A stretch of DNA of 64,000 nucleotides from Taudactylus pleione (lineage: Eukaryota > Chordata > Amphibia > Anura > Myobatrachidae), in assembly GCA_031769625.1 (NCBI GenBank), contig JAUIMM010000115.1, forward strand, positions 13,128,501 to 13,192,500, in the 5' to 3' direction. The first letter of the stretch is position 1; each line of letters starts with the position of its first letter. Below are positions 45,400 to 57,588 of the stretch, in pieces. The notes beneath the pieces are model-generated. The model was not told the DNA's origin. It searched no databases and worked only from the letters and a program-made list of their open reading frames with translations. A program made the position numbers and the translations under genes.

Positions 45400-47128
45400 T
45401 GTGGGTATGTTGGTGTTCCTTGGTTTTGCGTTTCCCATTTCCTAGCCTTACAGAACTTACTTATATGGTCCTCCTGGTTACATCTATAACACCTTCGTAG
45501 TTGACGTGTTGTAAAAGGTTGTTGTTGTGTGGGTTGGGGAATGAGGAAAGATTATGGTTGTGTATAGGGATAGGGGTTTGTAGGTTGTATGGGATGTGTA
45601 TATTGTGGCTGAGTGTGGTAAGAGTGCTGCGGTGTTATTTGCATTCCTTCCAGAGCTTGGATACTAACAGCCATTAGTTTCTCGCTCTGCATTTCTCTCT
45701 TCCTCAAGATGTTTTTGTTATGTTCAATTGTAGATTCCCTGAGTGTGTCTACTGTAACTCCCCTCCACCCAGGAAGTGAGGTCTGAACCCTGGCTTTTAG
45801 AGTGTCCTTAAGACCATCCATAAGCACTGTGATTGTCATTTCCCTGTGATGGGTGTTGTCTTTTATATCCTCTATACCCGTGTATTGGGTAATAGTCTGC
45901 AGCGCTCTGGTAAAATAATCTGCTGCAGACTCACTTTCTTTCTGCTTAATCGTGAAGACTTTACTCCAGTTAGCAATTAATGGGAAAAATACAGCCAATT
46001 GGGTAACAATGTGGGTTATATTGTCCTGATTACCTGCATCAGTTATGGGACTATATCCATCCAATACACAAGCCGTGATAAACTTTTTCATGTCGGTATT
46101 GTGTGGAAGACATGCCCATAATACCACTCGCCAATCTTTGTTGGTTGGCTCATGAGCATTACCGAAATCCTTTACAAATCTTTGGCACTTTGCTAGTTCT
46201 TTCCTAAGGTTGGGGAAATCTGTCATTATAGAACATAGTTCTGCTCTTGTCCATGGACAATGCATCGCTACATCCCTTGTGGCCACTACACCATGCGCAT
46301 CCGGATTCCCATTGGGAACAGTTATTGTCCGGATGGGATGGATGCCTGCCATAATGCTACCTTTGGCCTGATTACCTAGTTGAGGACTCAGCCTACTGCT
46401 ACTACGTATGGTATTAATAATCTCCACTACTGTTAAAGCGGGTGTTAATATTTCCTGTATGGGGCTACCTCCATTTCTGGTACTAGCGGGGCAGCTACCT
46501 GTGCTTGCTGTGGTGGTACATTTAACATTTGTGCAACATGGGAAAGAGCAGACATCACAGCAGGTTCATCATCTGCATCATAAATATGTTCCTTATAGTT
46601 ACTTAGAAGAGGGTAGAAATTACTTGTTACATTTTTATGAGTTTTTACATCGACTGTACCTTCACCCCCATCCGCATAGGGCAGTGGTGGTGTGCATGCA
46701 CTACTGACATTACCTTCCGCAACGCTACCTTGCTGTGCGTGCACACTACTTTGCGGCGTGCACGCAACGCTATTTGCGTGTGCGCTCCCTTGCATTGTGC
46801 ACAAGATGCTAGTTTGCGGCGGGTGCACACCGCTAAGCCACATATCCCCCTCGTGCTGCCACAACTTCAAGCAATCATTAAACTTTACCCTTTTCTTCAG
46901 AGATTTCACTAAACATATACTGTCTCTGATATTGTTCAGAACCTCCGAATCGAACCTACCAATCTTCGGAAAAGGTGTTCTACATTTCTTGGTCATTTTG
47001 ACCAAAATGTCGCAGCATGCTGTAGCGTACGCACCATACTTTTTAAACATAACATACCTGGTCGATCCTAACGGCCCTTCCATCTGCAGCACATCATCGA
47101 CCATTACTAGAGATGGCTTTGCACCCAT
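45400..47128 (-). pseudogene. Provirus gag
   Basis: The first frame (46445-47128) starts MGAKPS, an N-myristoylation-type start, and covers matrix and a proline-rich linker. A frameshift near 46440 leads to a capsid frame (45552-46427, 291 codons) with WTRAELCSIMTDFPNLRKEL and the major-homology-like segment KQKESESAADYFTRAL. A stop at about 45550 precedes the nucleocapsid, which has a single CCHC knuckle (CYRCNQEDHISKFC, about 45450-45490). One knuckle fits a gammaretrovirus-like Gag. Further stops follow before the protease. Confidence 0.87.
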
Positions 47129-48200
47129 CTGGGAATTCGCTTAGCAATTTCTAGAGAATTTCAACTGGTGAACAATTTTCAGAGCATAACGTTCACTCAC
47201 TCCCTCCCGTTATACACAGCAGACTCGCCTGGCGTTACAGTCGGCCTGCACAACGAGGAGCAGACTAAACACCTATTGTAAATTATTCTACTTGCGGCCA
47301 TATTAAACCAAGCTTCAGCCGCTTGCTCCTTCCCGCTATACCCAACTTCACCGCTATGTTATGATCCATGTGTATACACGAGGAGTAAGGTAACCGCCTA
47401 GATAATTATTTTACTTGTGGTAAATTTAACCCAAGCTTCACCACTAGCTTCCTACTTTGAGTTTACTCCAACTGGTAGCATCTAGAAGTTTCAATAACCC
47501 CTACCCTTAACAGCAGTTTCACTCCCACAACACCCACTTCACTATCACAATTTATATAATCATGCAGTCCGATCACATTGCCCAAGGAACCTAACTGATC
47601 AATGGACTTTGCGATTAATGGATGCCAAAATGAGAAACCCCTTAGTTTGTTGATAACCTAAATCACAATGTACCTGCTTTGTACACTGGCCCAGTAGTTT
47701 GTGCTGCCCTGTCGGGCACCCACCAAGTTTATACTGAGGTTTAACAGACAGTAACCTCCACTTACACTTAGGCTTAACAGACAGTAGCCTCCACTTTGCA
47801 ATCACACGTTTAAATTATACACTCCTTTTCTGTACAGAAAATAAAAACCTTTTTCCCTTAATATAGCAGTATTATTCAGAGGTTTTAACAAGCAATCATG
47901 CTATACATACAATGACCATTGAACACGTGGCAGCAATACAGGAAATATGTGTACGCTACTGTGCGACTTTCCCTTTTAACACTATCCTTTATCAACAAAG
48001 GAAAACAAACTTTTTCCTTCATTGTCCCTGGATTCTTAATCAGCGCTCCTTGAACTCGCACAATAACGCATAGCGGTCTCTCAGCATCAAGTGGTAGCAG
48101 GTTTTCGAAGGCACAATGTGTTCTTTCCTGCGTATGACGCCTCCACCCTTTTCTGAGAGATCGATAACCGTGTGTTACCATGTATATTGGCAGCGTGATC
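47129..48200 (-). other. Provirus leader with an internal duplication
   Basis: About 1.1 kb lies between the primer-binding site and gag, long for this class. A segment of about 120-170 bp is duplicated imperfectly (attattctacttgcggcc...aagcttcagccgcttg near 47280 and attattttacttgtggt...aagcttcaccactagc near 47405). A short frame at 47885-48181 has no recognised domain. Packaging signals would be expected here but cannot be confirmed. Confidence 0.55.
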
Positions 48201-48218
48201 TCACTCTATGAGCCCCCA
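48201..48218 (-). promoter_or_regulatory. Primer-binding site, proline-tRNA type
   Basis: On the transcript strand the bases just after the 5' LTR are GT then TGGGGGCTC. The first nine match the 3' end complement of tRNA-Pro used by many gammaretroviruses. The remaining bases have diverged. Confidence 0.75.
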
Positions 48219-48220
48219 AC

Positions 48221-49288
48221 TATGAATACCTACTGATCTATACACCCTAAATGTGTTTAGCGTTATAAGTCGCACAACAAATAATTGCTTTCCAGACTTT
48301 GATTATTGTTCCAAAGCACAAAAAGATATTATTCACCAAAAAGCATATAGTTACACACTGTGATCTAAATACAATTAGCGCAAACAATTTATGCAATCAC
48401 TAGATACAGTCGAATACATACGCATGCGCTCTGGATCCAGATTTCCCGACATCAACTATGAAACCTCCGTCAACAGAAACGAAAGATGACTATCAGATTC
48501 AGAGTGCTTGCTTATGTACCCTTACAGAGATAGGCAATACAATAGAACAAGTTGGCATAATCCCATTGGTTCTTCTTCCTGGTTCTTCTTTTACGATACA
48601 GTTCATAGGTCAGTTTGTATTGTAATAGTTCAGCTTCCAACAGTTCTTTGTGTCCATTTTCCCGCCGAAGAACAAGTCTAAACTGGCTAATAAACATTAT
48701 ATTACAGAGTACATTTCAATGCCTAACTCTCTATGATACATAATTTGTAGACACATGTTGCGACCTCCCTGGTGATGGAACCGGAGATCTGCAAATAAAA
48801 AGTGGTTTAGAATAGCACCAAACATGGTCTGCTTATCATGTACTAAATCTGAGATCTTAAATGCAGTCGCTTTATTATGTAATTAATAATGAATAAAACC
48901 TTGAATATTAGCCTTAATGCTAGGGAACCTTTCTATGTAAGTGTGCAATGTGTAAGTGTAAGGATATTAAGAAAAGACGCTAGTTAGCATTGTGCATCTA
49001 CATGTTTGTGGAGAAAACTGTGGTATATGTTTTGCAGGATTGTTCATATTATATGTTTCAGTAAATGTATGTATTTATATATTGAGGACTTCTAACATTG
49101 TTCTATTGCGTGGAAATCGCACGACGCTAAATGATAACATCGCCGTATGTACTGATATTGTGTGAGACTCACTAAAATGGTGTTGAGTGGCCATTCGCAA
49201 AATGGTGTCTTGTTGCCATTCGCAAAATGGCTTTGTGCAGATTTTAATTTTAACAGATTCTGTCTCAGCCAATTATCCGGCTTCGACA
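48221..49288 (-). repeat. Provirus 5' LTR
   Basis: It matches the 3' LTR over its whole length. Its outer end, ggcttcgaca, is followed by the ATAC duplication and MITE sequence. The two LTRs were identical at insertion, so their differences could date it. Confidence 0.92.
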
Positions 49289-50279
49289 ATACGCTAATGG
49301 GCATCTGCATACACAAAGTGATCGCTCGCCAAGACATAGTGGGCATGCTTATGCCTTGCTGTGCAATCTCCTGTCTTGATGTCACATAGCTGAATATGCA
49401 TACGCTGGGAGCGAGCGGCCACATCTAGTGAAAGGGTCTGAATCAGGCCCAAAGTCTGCTAATTCTTGCATAAACCTTATAGAATCTACATGGGGCTAGT
49501 AGATGAGACAAACTCTGAACTAGGGATGAGCGCTTCAGTTCCCTGAGAACCGAACCCACCCGAACTACGGGGATCTGAGGCAGATCCAAGTTGGCTCAGG
49601 TTTTCCAACTTGACTCAGATCTGAAAACGAGGCAAACTATCATCATCCCGCTGTCGGATTCTCGCGAGTTTTGGATTCTATAAAGGTCCCGTGACCGCCA
49701 CAATTTTTTAATTCCGGCTGTGGAAAGTGAAGAGGGAGGAGGAAGGGAGCTGGGATCTGTGATCTGTGCTGTTGTTGCATGCTGACGCTGTGCATAGGGG
49801 CTGGCTACTGTTGTCCATATAGGGCCTGGCTGTTATCCTGTCCATAAGGGTTGGCTGTTGTCCTGTCCATAGGGGCTGGCTGTTGTCCTGTCCATAGGGT
49901 CTGGCTGGCTGTAGTGCTGTGTTGTCCAGGGGGTGCTCTGTACTTCAGGGGTGCTCTTCACCCACCCCCAGTGTGAAAAAAAAAAAAATTGTGTGTGCAT
50001 GTTAGCCACACCTGTCATCGGCGTAGGTGCGAAAGGGTGCTGTGCTGCTGTCTGTCAAGGGGCTGCTGGCCAAAAAAAACCCAGTGTTCAAATAATAAAA
50101 ATATAAATAAACAATTTTTTTTGTGTGCATGTTAGCCACACCTGTCATCGGCGTAGGTGCACAGGGGTGCTGTGCTGCTGTCTGTCAAGGGGCTGCTGCC
50201 TCTTTCAGGGGTTCACTCCAGTGTTCCAAAAAAAACCAAAAAACATTTTTTTATGTGTGGTTGTGTGTGTAGTGAGTAT

Positions 50280-52690
50280 GGAGGACAGTCAAATGACCGG
50301 AGAGCAGGATCCACATACCAGTCTTGTAGCTGCCGGCAGCAGTCATGATGACAATGCTAGGCCGTCAACATCATCTATGAAGGCCGATGTACCAGGGCTT
50401 AAGCCAGGCCAAAAAGTCAGGCTAAAAAAAAAGTCAAAAATGCAAAGCTAAGTCAGCTTTAGAGAAACAAAAAATTGGCAATATGCCATTCACTACACAA
50501 AGTTGCAAGGAAAGGATAAGGCATTGGCCAGTATTTATGATGACTGATGGTTCTAATGATAATTTAAGCCCCTCTGCTTGTAGGAGAGGTACAAAAATAA
50601 ATTGTTAAGATGAGTAAGACACCAGAACCAACTGCTCTGAAAAATCACAAATCCCCGAGGTGAGTTCAAGTGTGTCCGCTGTTGCCATGTGTGAGCCTGA
50701 CCTTTCTAGTACTACTGTACTTGAAGAGGATCCTCCTTCCACCATTTGTGTGTCTTCTGATGATCGAGAATGCTTCTGTGGAATTTCACGAGGAGGATGA
50801 GGAGGATATTTATCTAGTTGGTGATAACAACAAGGATGATGAGGATGTTGATGAGGATGTTGATAGCGAGGATGTTTGTGTAAAAACTGTAAATCAGGCA
50901 ACAGTTGTTGTTGCCCATGTTGGGAAAAATCCCATTGTTGCCATGCCTGGGCAAAGTCCTTTGCATTGATGAACAAGCATGACAGCAAACACACAGCTGC
51001 ACAGCAGATTACTGACGACATAATGGCTATGCTGGTATTAGATGTGCGTCCAGTGTCTGCCATTAATGCAGTGGGTTTTACCCATTTAATGTAGGTCCTG
51101 TGTCCCTGCTATAATGTGCTTTCTAGATTCCACTTCTCTAGAATAGCAATTCCCACTCTGTACAAGGGCAATAAAAAAAACTTATTAATGTCCTCTGAAT
51201 TGCCGTTGTGCCCACTGTCCATTTAACCACAGATATGTGGACAAGTGGGACAGGGCAAACTAAGGATTACATGACTGTGACAGCCCACTGGGTCCGTGTA
51301 TTGCCTCCAACAGTGCAAACAGCAGTAGCAGCTAACAAATGCCAGCTCATTCAGAGGCAGGCTACTTTGTGTATCACCGGTTTCAGTAAGAGGCATACCG
51401 CTGAGAACCTTTTAGAGAAACTCAGGGAAATCATTGCAAAATGGCTTACCCCACTTGGACTCTCCTTGGGATTTGTGATTACTGACAATGCCAGCAATAT
51501 TTGTGCAAGCGTTACATGTGGGCAAATTCGATCACATCCCATGTTTTGCTCACACAATTAATCTGGTGGTGCAACATTTTTTAAAAAATGACAGGGGCGT
51601 GCAGGAGATGCTCTCGGTGGCCCGAAAGATTTCTGGGCACTTTTGACATTCAGCAACTGTGTGTTGAAGATTGCAGCACCAGTAAGAACTGTTGAATTTG
51701 CCCTTCCATCAGCTGAAGCAAGAGGTAGTAACTAGGTGGAATTCTACTCTCTATATGCTTCAGCGGATGGAGGAGCAGAAAAACGCCATCCAAGGCTACA
51801 CTATGGCTTATGACATAGGGAGAGGAGCGGGAATGGACCTTAGTCAAGCACAGTGGAGAATAATTTCCATGTTGTGCAAGGTTCTCAAACCCTTTGAACT
51901 TGTCACACGTGAAGTTAGTTCAGACACTGCCAGCTTGAATCAGGTCATTACCCTAATCAGACTTTTGCAAAAGCAGCTGGAGAAACTGAAGGAGGAGCTG
52001 AAACAGAGTGATTTTGCTAAGTATGTGGGACTTGTAGATCAAGCCCTTCATTCGCTTTGACAGGATCCAAGGGTCGTCAATCGCTTGAAATCAGATCACT
52101 ATATTTTGGCGACCATACTTGATCCTAGGTTTAAGTCATACCTTGTGTCTTTCTTTCCGATGGACATAAATCTGAAAAGATGCAAAGAGCTGGTGGTGAA
52201 AAAATTGTCAGCTCAAGCGGAACATGACATGGCAGCATCTCCTTTAGTTTCTACTGCCGGTGATGATGCAGATCAGTCTGGTTTGGTCTGAAAGAACTGC
52301 CTACAATGAGTGACATGTATACTGTGACTTTGTCTGATACGGTCACCATTCAGAGAATGGTGGATGACTATTTTAGGGTTAGCATCCAAATAGGCATGTC
52401 AGACAGTCCGTTTCACTACTGGCAGGAAAAAGAGGCAATTTGGAGTCCCTTACACAAACTGGCTTTGCTGTACTTAAGTTGTCCACCCTCCAGTGTGTAC
52501 TCTGAAAAAGTTTTCATCGCAGCCGGGAACCTTGTCAGTGATTGTCGTAGGAGGTTACTTTCCCAAAATGTGGAAAAGATGATGTTCATCAAAGTGAATT
52601 ACAAATTCCATGGGGAAGACCTTTACCAGCACTTAAGTCCAAAAAAGACATTAGCATCTGACTGTAATGGTGGATTCCAGCGGGGATAAA
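50280..52690 (+). pseudogene. hAT transposase, multiply frameshifted
   Basis: Parts in order: an N-terminal S/K-rich segment (MEDSQMTGEQ...KPGQKVRLKKK); an acidic stretch (50770-50880); NKHDSKHTAAQQITDDI with a following FSRIAIPTLY segment; LTTDMWTSGTGQTKDYMTV (RNase H-like core, 51226 on); GFVITDNASNI; TRWNSTLYMLQRM (51737 on); ATILDPRFKSYL; and the C-terminal dimerisation domain YWQEKEAIWSPLHKLAL...SEKVFIAAGNL (52410-52580). These are hAT transposase landmarks of the Ac/ZBED type. A BED finger was not clearly seen. Many frameshifts and stops inactivate it. Confidence 0.88.
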
Positions 52691-52841
52691 TTCATATTGT
52701 GTGAAGAAGAGGGAGATGCACACACTGATAGGGATGATGATGACGATGACGACATCTAATGTATTTTAAAACCAGTTTGTGTATGGGATCATTGACATCA
52801 ATGTCCACTGCGCATTGGTAGCCAGTTTTGTGGGGGGTCCA

Positions 52842-52901
52842 AACAAACCAATCATTTCAGCCACAAGTGGCAGTCCCTGTCGCTGAAATGATTGGTTTGT
52901 T
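52842..52901. other. Perfect 20-bp hairpin downstream of the hAT transposase
   Basis: aacaaaccaatcatttcagc (52842-52861) is exactly complementary to gctgaaatgattggtttgtt (52882-52901), with a 20-base loop. It lies about 150 bp after the transposase end. It could be a remnant of a small foldback element or a transcript-end structure. Confidence 0.75.
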
Positions 52902-53394
52902 AAACTGTGAATGTCCTATTTCATAAATACAACATAAGGGTGGGTTGGAGGGCCCAAGGTCAATTCCATCTTGCACCTTTTTCCTTTCCATTATGTGCTG
53001 GTTGGGGCATTGCTGCCTGACATTTTTAATGTTATGGTTTATGAATGTCCAGAAATTGGAATGGCCACAGACAGCTTCTCCTGTATGTCCCTTTCATTTT
53101 TTAAAAAGAAAATTCTGAACCAATTGCTGCTTGTTGTGTCAACCCGATGGCACAAGTCGCACAACAGTGACATTCAGCCAAGGGTTCTCAGCCCTTGAGG
53201 CTGCGACACGGCCCAAAGGCCACATCCTGCTTCACGGCCCACAGGCCAGCTGTCATCACTCTCACCAGCCCTCAAGGCTGTAATGGCCACAACTTGCCAA
53301 GAGTTCTAGGCCTCAAAGCTGTTGCAGGACTAATCATAGCTCTGTATTCCACTACTACTCAGCCTGGAGGATCCATCAACAATTAACTATCAAC

Positions 53395-54035
53395 TATCAA
53401 TTCTTCAGCCAGTGGCTCCACCAATTATCAATATCAACTCTTCATACTTCAGTCATTGGCTGCACCAATTATCAAGTATCAACTCTTCTTACTTCATACA
53501 CATACTGTATATCAAGAAAGGTGTAACCTGCTCATAAAACAGATCATTCCATAGTGGTGCTTTTTTGATACATGACTGTCAAAATTTTGTGTTTGGATCC
53601 AAGGTTGCTTTCATTGCAGAAGTAATGTTAATTTTCTTTACTTTACCACAAAGCACTTTAAACATTACATGATTTGTGCAAATCTTCGTACTTCAGTCAG
53701 TGGCTGACCAATTATCAATTCTTCAGCCAGGGGCTGCACCAATTATCAATTCTTCAGCCAGAGGCTGCACCAATTATCAATTCTTCAGCCAGGGGCTGCA
53801 CCAATTATCAGTTCTTCAGCCAGGGGCTGTACCAATTATCAATTCAGCCAGTGTCTGCGCCAACTATCAATTCTTCAGCCAGTGGCTGCACCAATTATCA
53901 AGTATCAACTCTTCTTACTTCAGCCAGTGTCTGCGCCAACTATCAATTCTTCAGCCAGTGGCTGCACCAATTATCAAGTATCAACTCTTCTTACTTCAGC
54001 CAGTGACTGCGCCAACTATCAACTATCAATTCTTC
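53395..54035. repeat. 31-bp tandem repeat in the hAT 3' region
   Basis: The unit gccagtggctgcaccaatta + tcaattcttca repeats about a dozen times, with expanded versions (aagtatcaactcttcttact) and the variants ggggctg and gtctgcgccaacta. The spurious open frames here (Q/L/S-rich) reflect the repeat. Confidence 0.9.
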
Positions 54036-54445
54036 AATCCTCAAGGGGTACCATCATCTTTGCACAGTCCTCAACTCTATTGATCAATCAGTTTTGAGCC
54101 AGCTAGCTGGATACAACCTTTTGGCCCTTTAACTAGATGAAAAAAATCTATATTGTGAGCTGTGAGGTGGTAAAAATTTACTGGAAATTAGTGGAAATAA
54201 ATGTTATTGAGGTTAATAATACTGTAAGAACAAAAAAAGGCCCATTTTATGTGATTTTAGCTGTTTTTATGATTTTTTTAAGAGAAAGTCCAGATCCAAA
54301 ACCAAAACCGAAAAACAAAACATGGAGGTGAGGTTTTGGCAAAACCAATCCAGATTCAAAACCAGGGGAGATTCAGATCCAAAACCAAGGGAGATCCAGA
54401 TCCAAAACCAAAACACGGGGGTCAGTGCACATCTCTACTCTGAAC

Positions 54446-55154
54446 CCCAACATATTCCACTCCAGGCAACATCATTGAAATGAACAAGCTTTCCAACTGA
54501 TAGCAGTATAATAGTGAGCAGATTGCCATTCCACCTCCCCTACAGTTCTATCTTCAGAACCACCGGAAAATTGTGTTGTACAGCAGCTTCTAAAATAAAG
54601 GCTGGATTTTCTACTTACCAGATCCCGGTGATACATAATAGATATCACAGGGAAAGAACTCTTGTTCTTCATGGCTTGAGGTTACTTCCGTGCATGCACA
54701 GTCTGACAGTGCACATAGAGATACTTATAGGTTAGCATAGCACAATGCTGATATAATACTGGAGGTAAGAGATGTCCAAAGGGATAAGTTAGCAAAGATC
54801 TCTCTTGCGAATATTGTTCTGATATATTTTAGCATTAAAACATCCTGCATTGCTGCAACAAGCACCAAATAGCACTGAGATAAAGAACATTTTGATACAT
54901 ACCCCTCTAAGTTTGTATAATGGGCATTATTAGCTCATGGTTTTCAAATATAGGGGATGATGTATAGTGTTAATTCTAGGTCCAGCGGCAGGCAGGGCAC
55001 CGGACCTAGAGAAAGGGCACTTCTGCAAGCGCGTCCAAAAAAGAAACATGTCTTTATGACGCCTCCCCTTTTTGTCACTCTTGGGGGCATGCCCGTCACT
55101 TACGGACATGCCGGGCAGCCCCAAGTGCCCCACTGAAAAAGCCTAGCAGGAATG
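54446..55154. other. No recognised gene or element
   Basis: Mixed composition. A GC-richer part (54960-55130) resembles a repeat but no ends were identified. Confidence 0.4.
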
Positions 55155-55251
55155 CTAGATGTATCAGGTAGTAAAAAAGAGTGGAGAAGTGGACCAGTGA
55201 AGAAGTTACCCATAGCAACCAAACAGCTTCTACATATCATTTATAGAATGC

Positions 55252-56885
55252 AGTGGCGTAGATCCCACAGACCCCACAGTGGCTTGGGGGCGTGTGCAGC
55301 TAAGAGTGGCGAGGTGAAGGCGGAGTCTGCTCCTATTTGGTCCTCTATGAGGGGAAGGGAGAGTAACGTGATGTGATGTCCAGGATGCTACTGCGGGGAC
55401 AGGTGGGTAGGTGCTGGCTGCTAAGCAGAGACCGTCACCACCTTACTGAGAAGTAGACTGCTGCTGCTGACAGAAGAGACAGACTGCCACCTGATTAACC
55501 TTGTGCAAAGGGTGAGGCTCTGTCTCTTGCAGTCTCTTTTCCAGCACCGCCCGCCTCCTTGTGCCTCTGTCATTGCCTGGACTGCAGAGCACTGGAGAGA
55601 GACTGCACGGCAGAGGTGGCCTTGCTGCCTCCCATATATAAGGAGGATCCCAACTACAGGAGAAGTGAGCAGCCCTCCTGGTCACACAGACAAACAAGGG
55701 GAGGGGGAGTCAGTGGCAGCCCCGGTTCTGGAAGCTGGAGGTGATGAAGTGGCCCTAGCCTGGAGGGAGAATGAGAAGAGCGCTGCTGCTGTGCAGTGTC
55801 CGGGGAGAGCCCTTCTCAGGGGGTGAGAGGAAGCGCTGATGCTCAGGGGTCTGAATATCTGCTGGGAAACTGACGTCTTATTTTTAGGTAAGAACCCGCC
55901 AAGTAATAGTCCCACCCCAGACAGTATGGAATGTTATTGTCCCTTTCAGTGGCAGTAAGTATATACTGTATGTAATTTAGATTTTCTGCAATTTTACCTT
56001 CTTATTGCCATCTGAGCTATGTCCATAGTGCGGCATGTTGGCATGACATTTTGAATACATTGCTTAGCACCTGAAAGTGTAATTCCAGGTAAGCTTAATT
56101 ATTGTTCAAGGATCTGGGGTACACTAGGGGCAGGAGAGATGCGGGGAGCCTGCGGGACTGTATGAGACACACTTAAAGTCCGTGTGACACTTCCTCAGTG
56201 TGCTGCGTGCAAACCATGTTTCTGTGATTTGTAGCTACTGCATTCAATCTTAAGCATCGAATGTGAGGCAGCTAGAAAAATTAACATGCAGAAAGTTCTT
56301 GATGCCTTTGCTGAAACTAAAGGTGCCCATCCACTAGACGATTTAATTGAGTGATTGAACGATAACAATATCGTTATCGTTCAATCGTTCATAAATCGTT
56401 GGCAAATAGTTTGCAAAAATGTCTAAAACGAACAGCGGCGCGTCTCCCGCTGGTCATTTAGACATCTATCATCGGGCAAACATGCTGGACAACCTGAAGA
56501 TAACGTCAGGTTCAGCATGTTTGCAGATGATTAATGTGCCTACACTGAACAACTGCTCGTTCAGTGTAGACTCATCGCAGACTGACAAACGACTGCACAA
56601 TTACAATGTCGTAATTGTGCAGCCGTTTTCATGTCTTCTAGTCGATGGGCACCTTAAAGCACTGAAAAAGAAATCCAGATAGTTGTCCAAAAGTCAAAAG
56701 TGTAACTGTGGAAGGAAATGTGTAGCAGTGTATAAGTAAAATTTTATTTTGCAAACCGTATTAAATTTTGTTTATCACAAGAATTTTTTTTTCCTTTTTT
56801 GTTTTACCAAAATGCCATGGGGAGGCGGAGGGGGGGGCGCCAGAAACTTTGGCAGCGGGGAGAAAAATGTATAGTTACGCCACTG
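55252..56885. mobile_element. Non-autonomous hAT with perfect 8-bp target duplication
   Basis: It begins cagtggcgtag and ends agttacgccactg. The duplication atagaatg lies at 55244-55251 and 56886-56893. The 1.6-kb element has a GC-rich left part (55250-55850, short frames without domains) and contains a Harbinger MITE at 56321-56654. Confidence 0.92.
56321..56654. mobile_element. PIF/Harbinger MITE, TAA duplication (copy 1)
   Basis: The ends aggtgcccatccactagacg and its near-complement ctagtcgatgggcacct are inverted. TAA lies at 56318-56320 and 56655-56657, the 3-bp duplication expected of PIF/Harbinger. Several internal hairpins (aacgataacaatatcgttatcgtt) are present. It shares gagtgattgaacgat with 59417-59733. 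Confidence 0.88.
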
Positions 56886-56978
56886 ATAGAATGTACTTGA
56901 TTATTGTAACCTTGAAGATGATTGGTTACTATTTCACTTGTCCACTTCTTCACTCTTTTCACTCCTTCATAATCTTCA

Positions 56979-57588
56979 AGTACCCTCTACAGGTCATGTT
57001 TTCAGGATTACTGTCTGTGGAATAGGTGGAATAATTTCCCAGCAAAATAGATTAGTTTTCCTGTGCACAGTTAAAAATATCCAGGAAACATGAACTGTTA
57101 GGGGTACTTTAGGATTGGATTTAGAATCCATGGTATTAGCTTATTGTTATAAGAGAGGAAATATACAGTATTTGCTGGAAATAGAGTTGTGGTGGAAAGC
57201 TCAAAGCTATACTTTACCTAGTTTGTTATTGTTAATTAATTAGAAACATTGCTGCAATAGTTCTTTATTAATGCAGCTATTTTCTTAATATAGTTTTGAT
57301 GTAAGCAAGAATTTGGAATTTTGAGGCTCTCTTTGCTTACTCACAAATAGTGATGACCAGTTTAATAAATCACTCAAAATTTAGAATAAAATGATATGTT
57401 TATAGAGGATCTTTTCCAGCAAACTTTCCAAATTTTATACTGTGAATTTATAGTAGATCCGTAATCTGGCCAATCTATAGCTGATAGGATATATCCTTAT
57501 TTAATTTGAAACAATCATTTCCTGGTGTAAATGTAATGTAACATAAATATTCCCAAAATATCCAGCTCTCAGAGCAGGATGTAGAAAC
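56979..57588. other. No recognised gene or element
   Basis: AT-rich sequence without protein-like frames or TE ends. Confidence 0.45.

Larger units (their letters stand above)
38395..49288 (-). mobile_element. Endogenous retrovirus, class I (gammaretrovirus-like), 10.9 kb, both LTRs
   Basis: Two LTRs of about 1.07 kb in the same orientation bracket gag, protease, reverse transcriptase, RNase H, partial integrase and env, all on the minus strand. The 4-bp duplication ATAC (38391-38394 and 49289-49292) is confirmed because the flanks rejoin into a known MITE. The primer-binding site begins TGGGGGCTC, as for proline-tRNA priming. Every gene is broken by stops or frameshifts. The integrase core is deleted, and a MITE lies in pol. 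The provirus cannot be autonomous. Confidence 0.92.
37948..49450. mobile_element. MITE of the 34326 family, split by the provirus
   Basis: The left half 37948-38394 starts gggcttgatgcagaccc. The right half 49293-49450 ends gggtctgaatcaggccc. Together they align end to end with the copy at 34326-34901 in inverse orientation. The provirus at 38395-49288 sits between them with ATAC on both sides. Confidence 0.82.
49521..54437 (+). mobile_element. Full-length hAT transposon (4.9 kb) with decayed transposase
   Basis: It starts tagggatgagc and ends gtgcacatctcta, with a perfect 8-bp duplication ctctgaac at 49513-49520 and 54438-54445. It holds a plus-strand transposase relic (50280-52690) and a 31-bp tandem array (53395-54035). 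Its ends match those of the composite block at 22701-32720. Confidence 0.94.
55155..56978. mobile_element. MITE split by a hAT insertion
   Basis: The left part (ctagatgtatcagg...aagagtggagaagtg, 55155-55251) is the inverse of the right part (gtccacttcttcactctttt...ccttcata, 56894-56978). Rejoining them across the hAT at 55252-56885 gives a short palindrome-ended element. A similar phrase occurs near 11205. Confidence 0.75.

Noticed and set aside
53395..54035. CRISPR-like repeat or Q/L/S-rich protein
   Set aside because: The repeats lie directly in tandem with variants. The open frames are a consequence of the repeat and no start context or domain exists.
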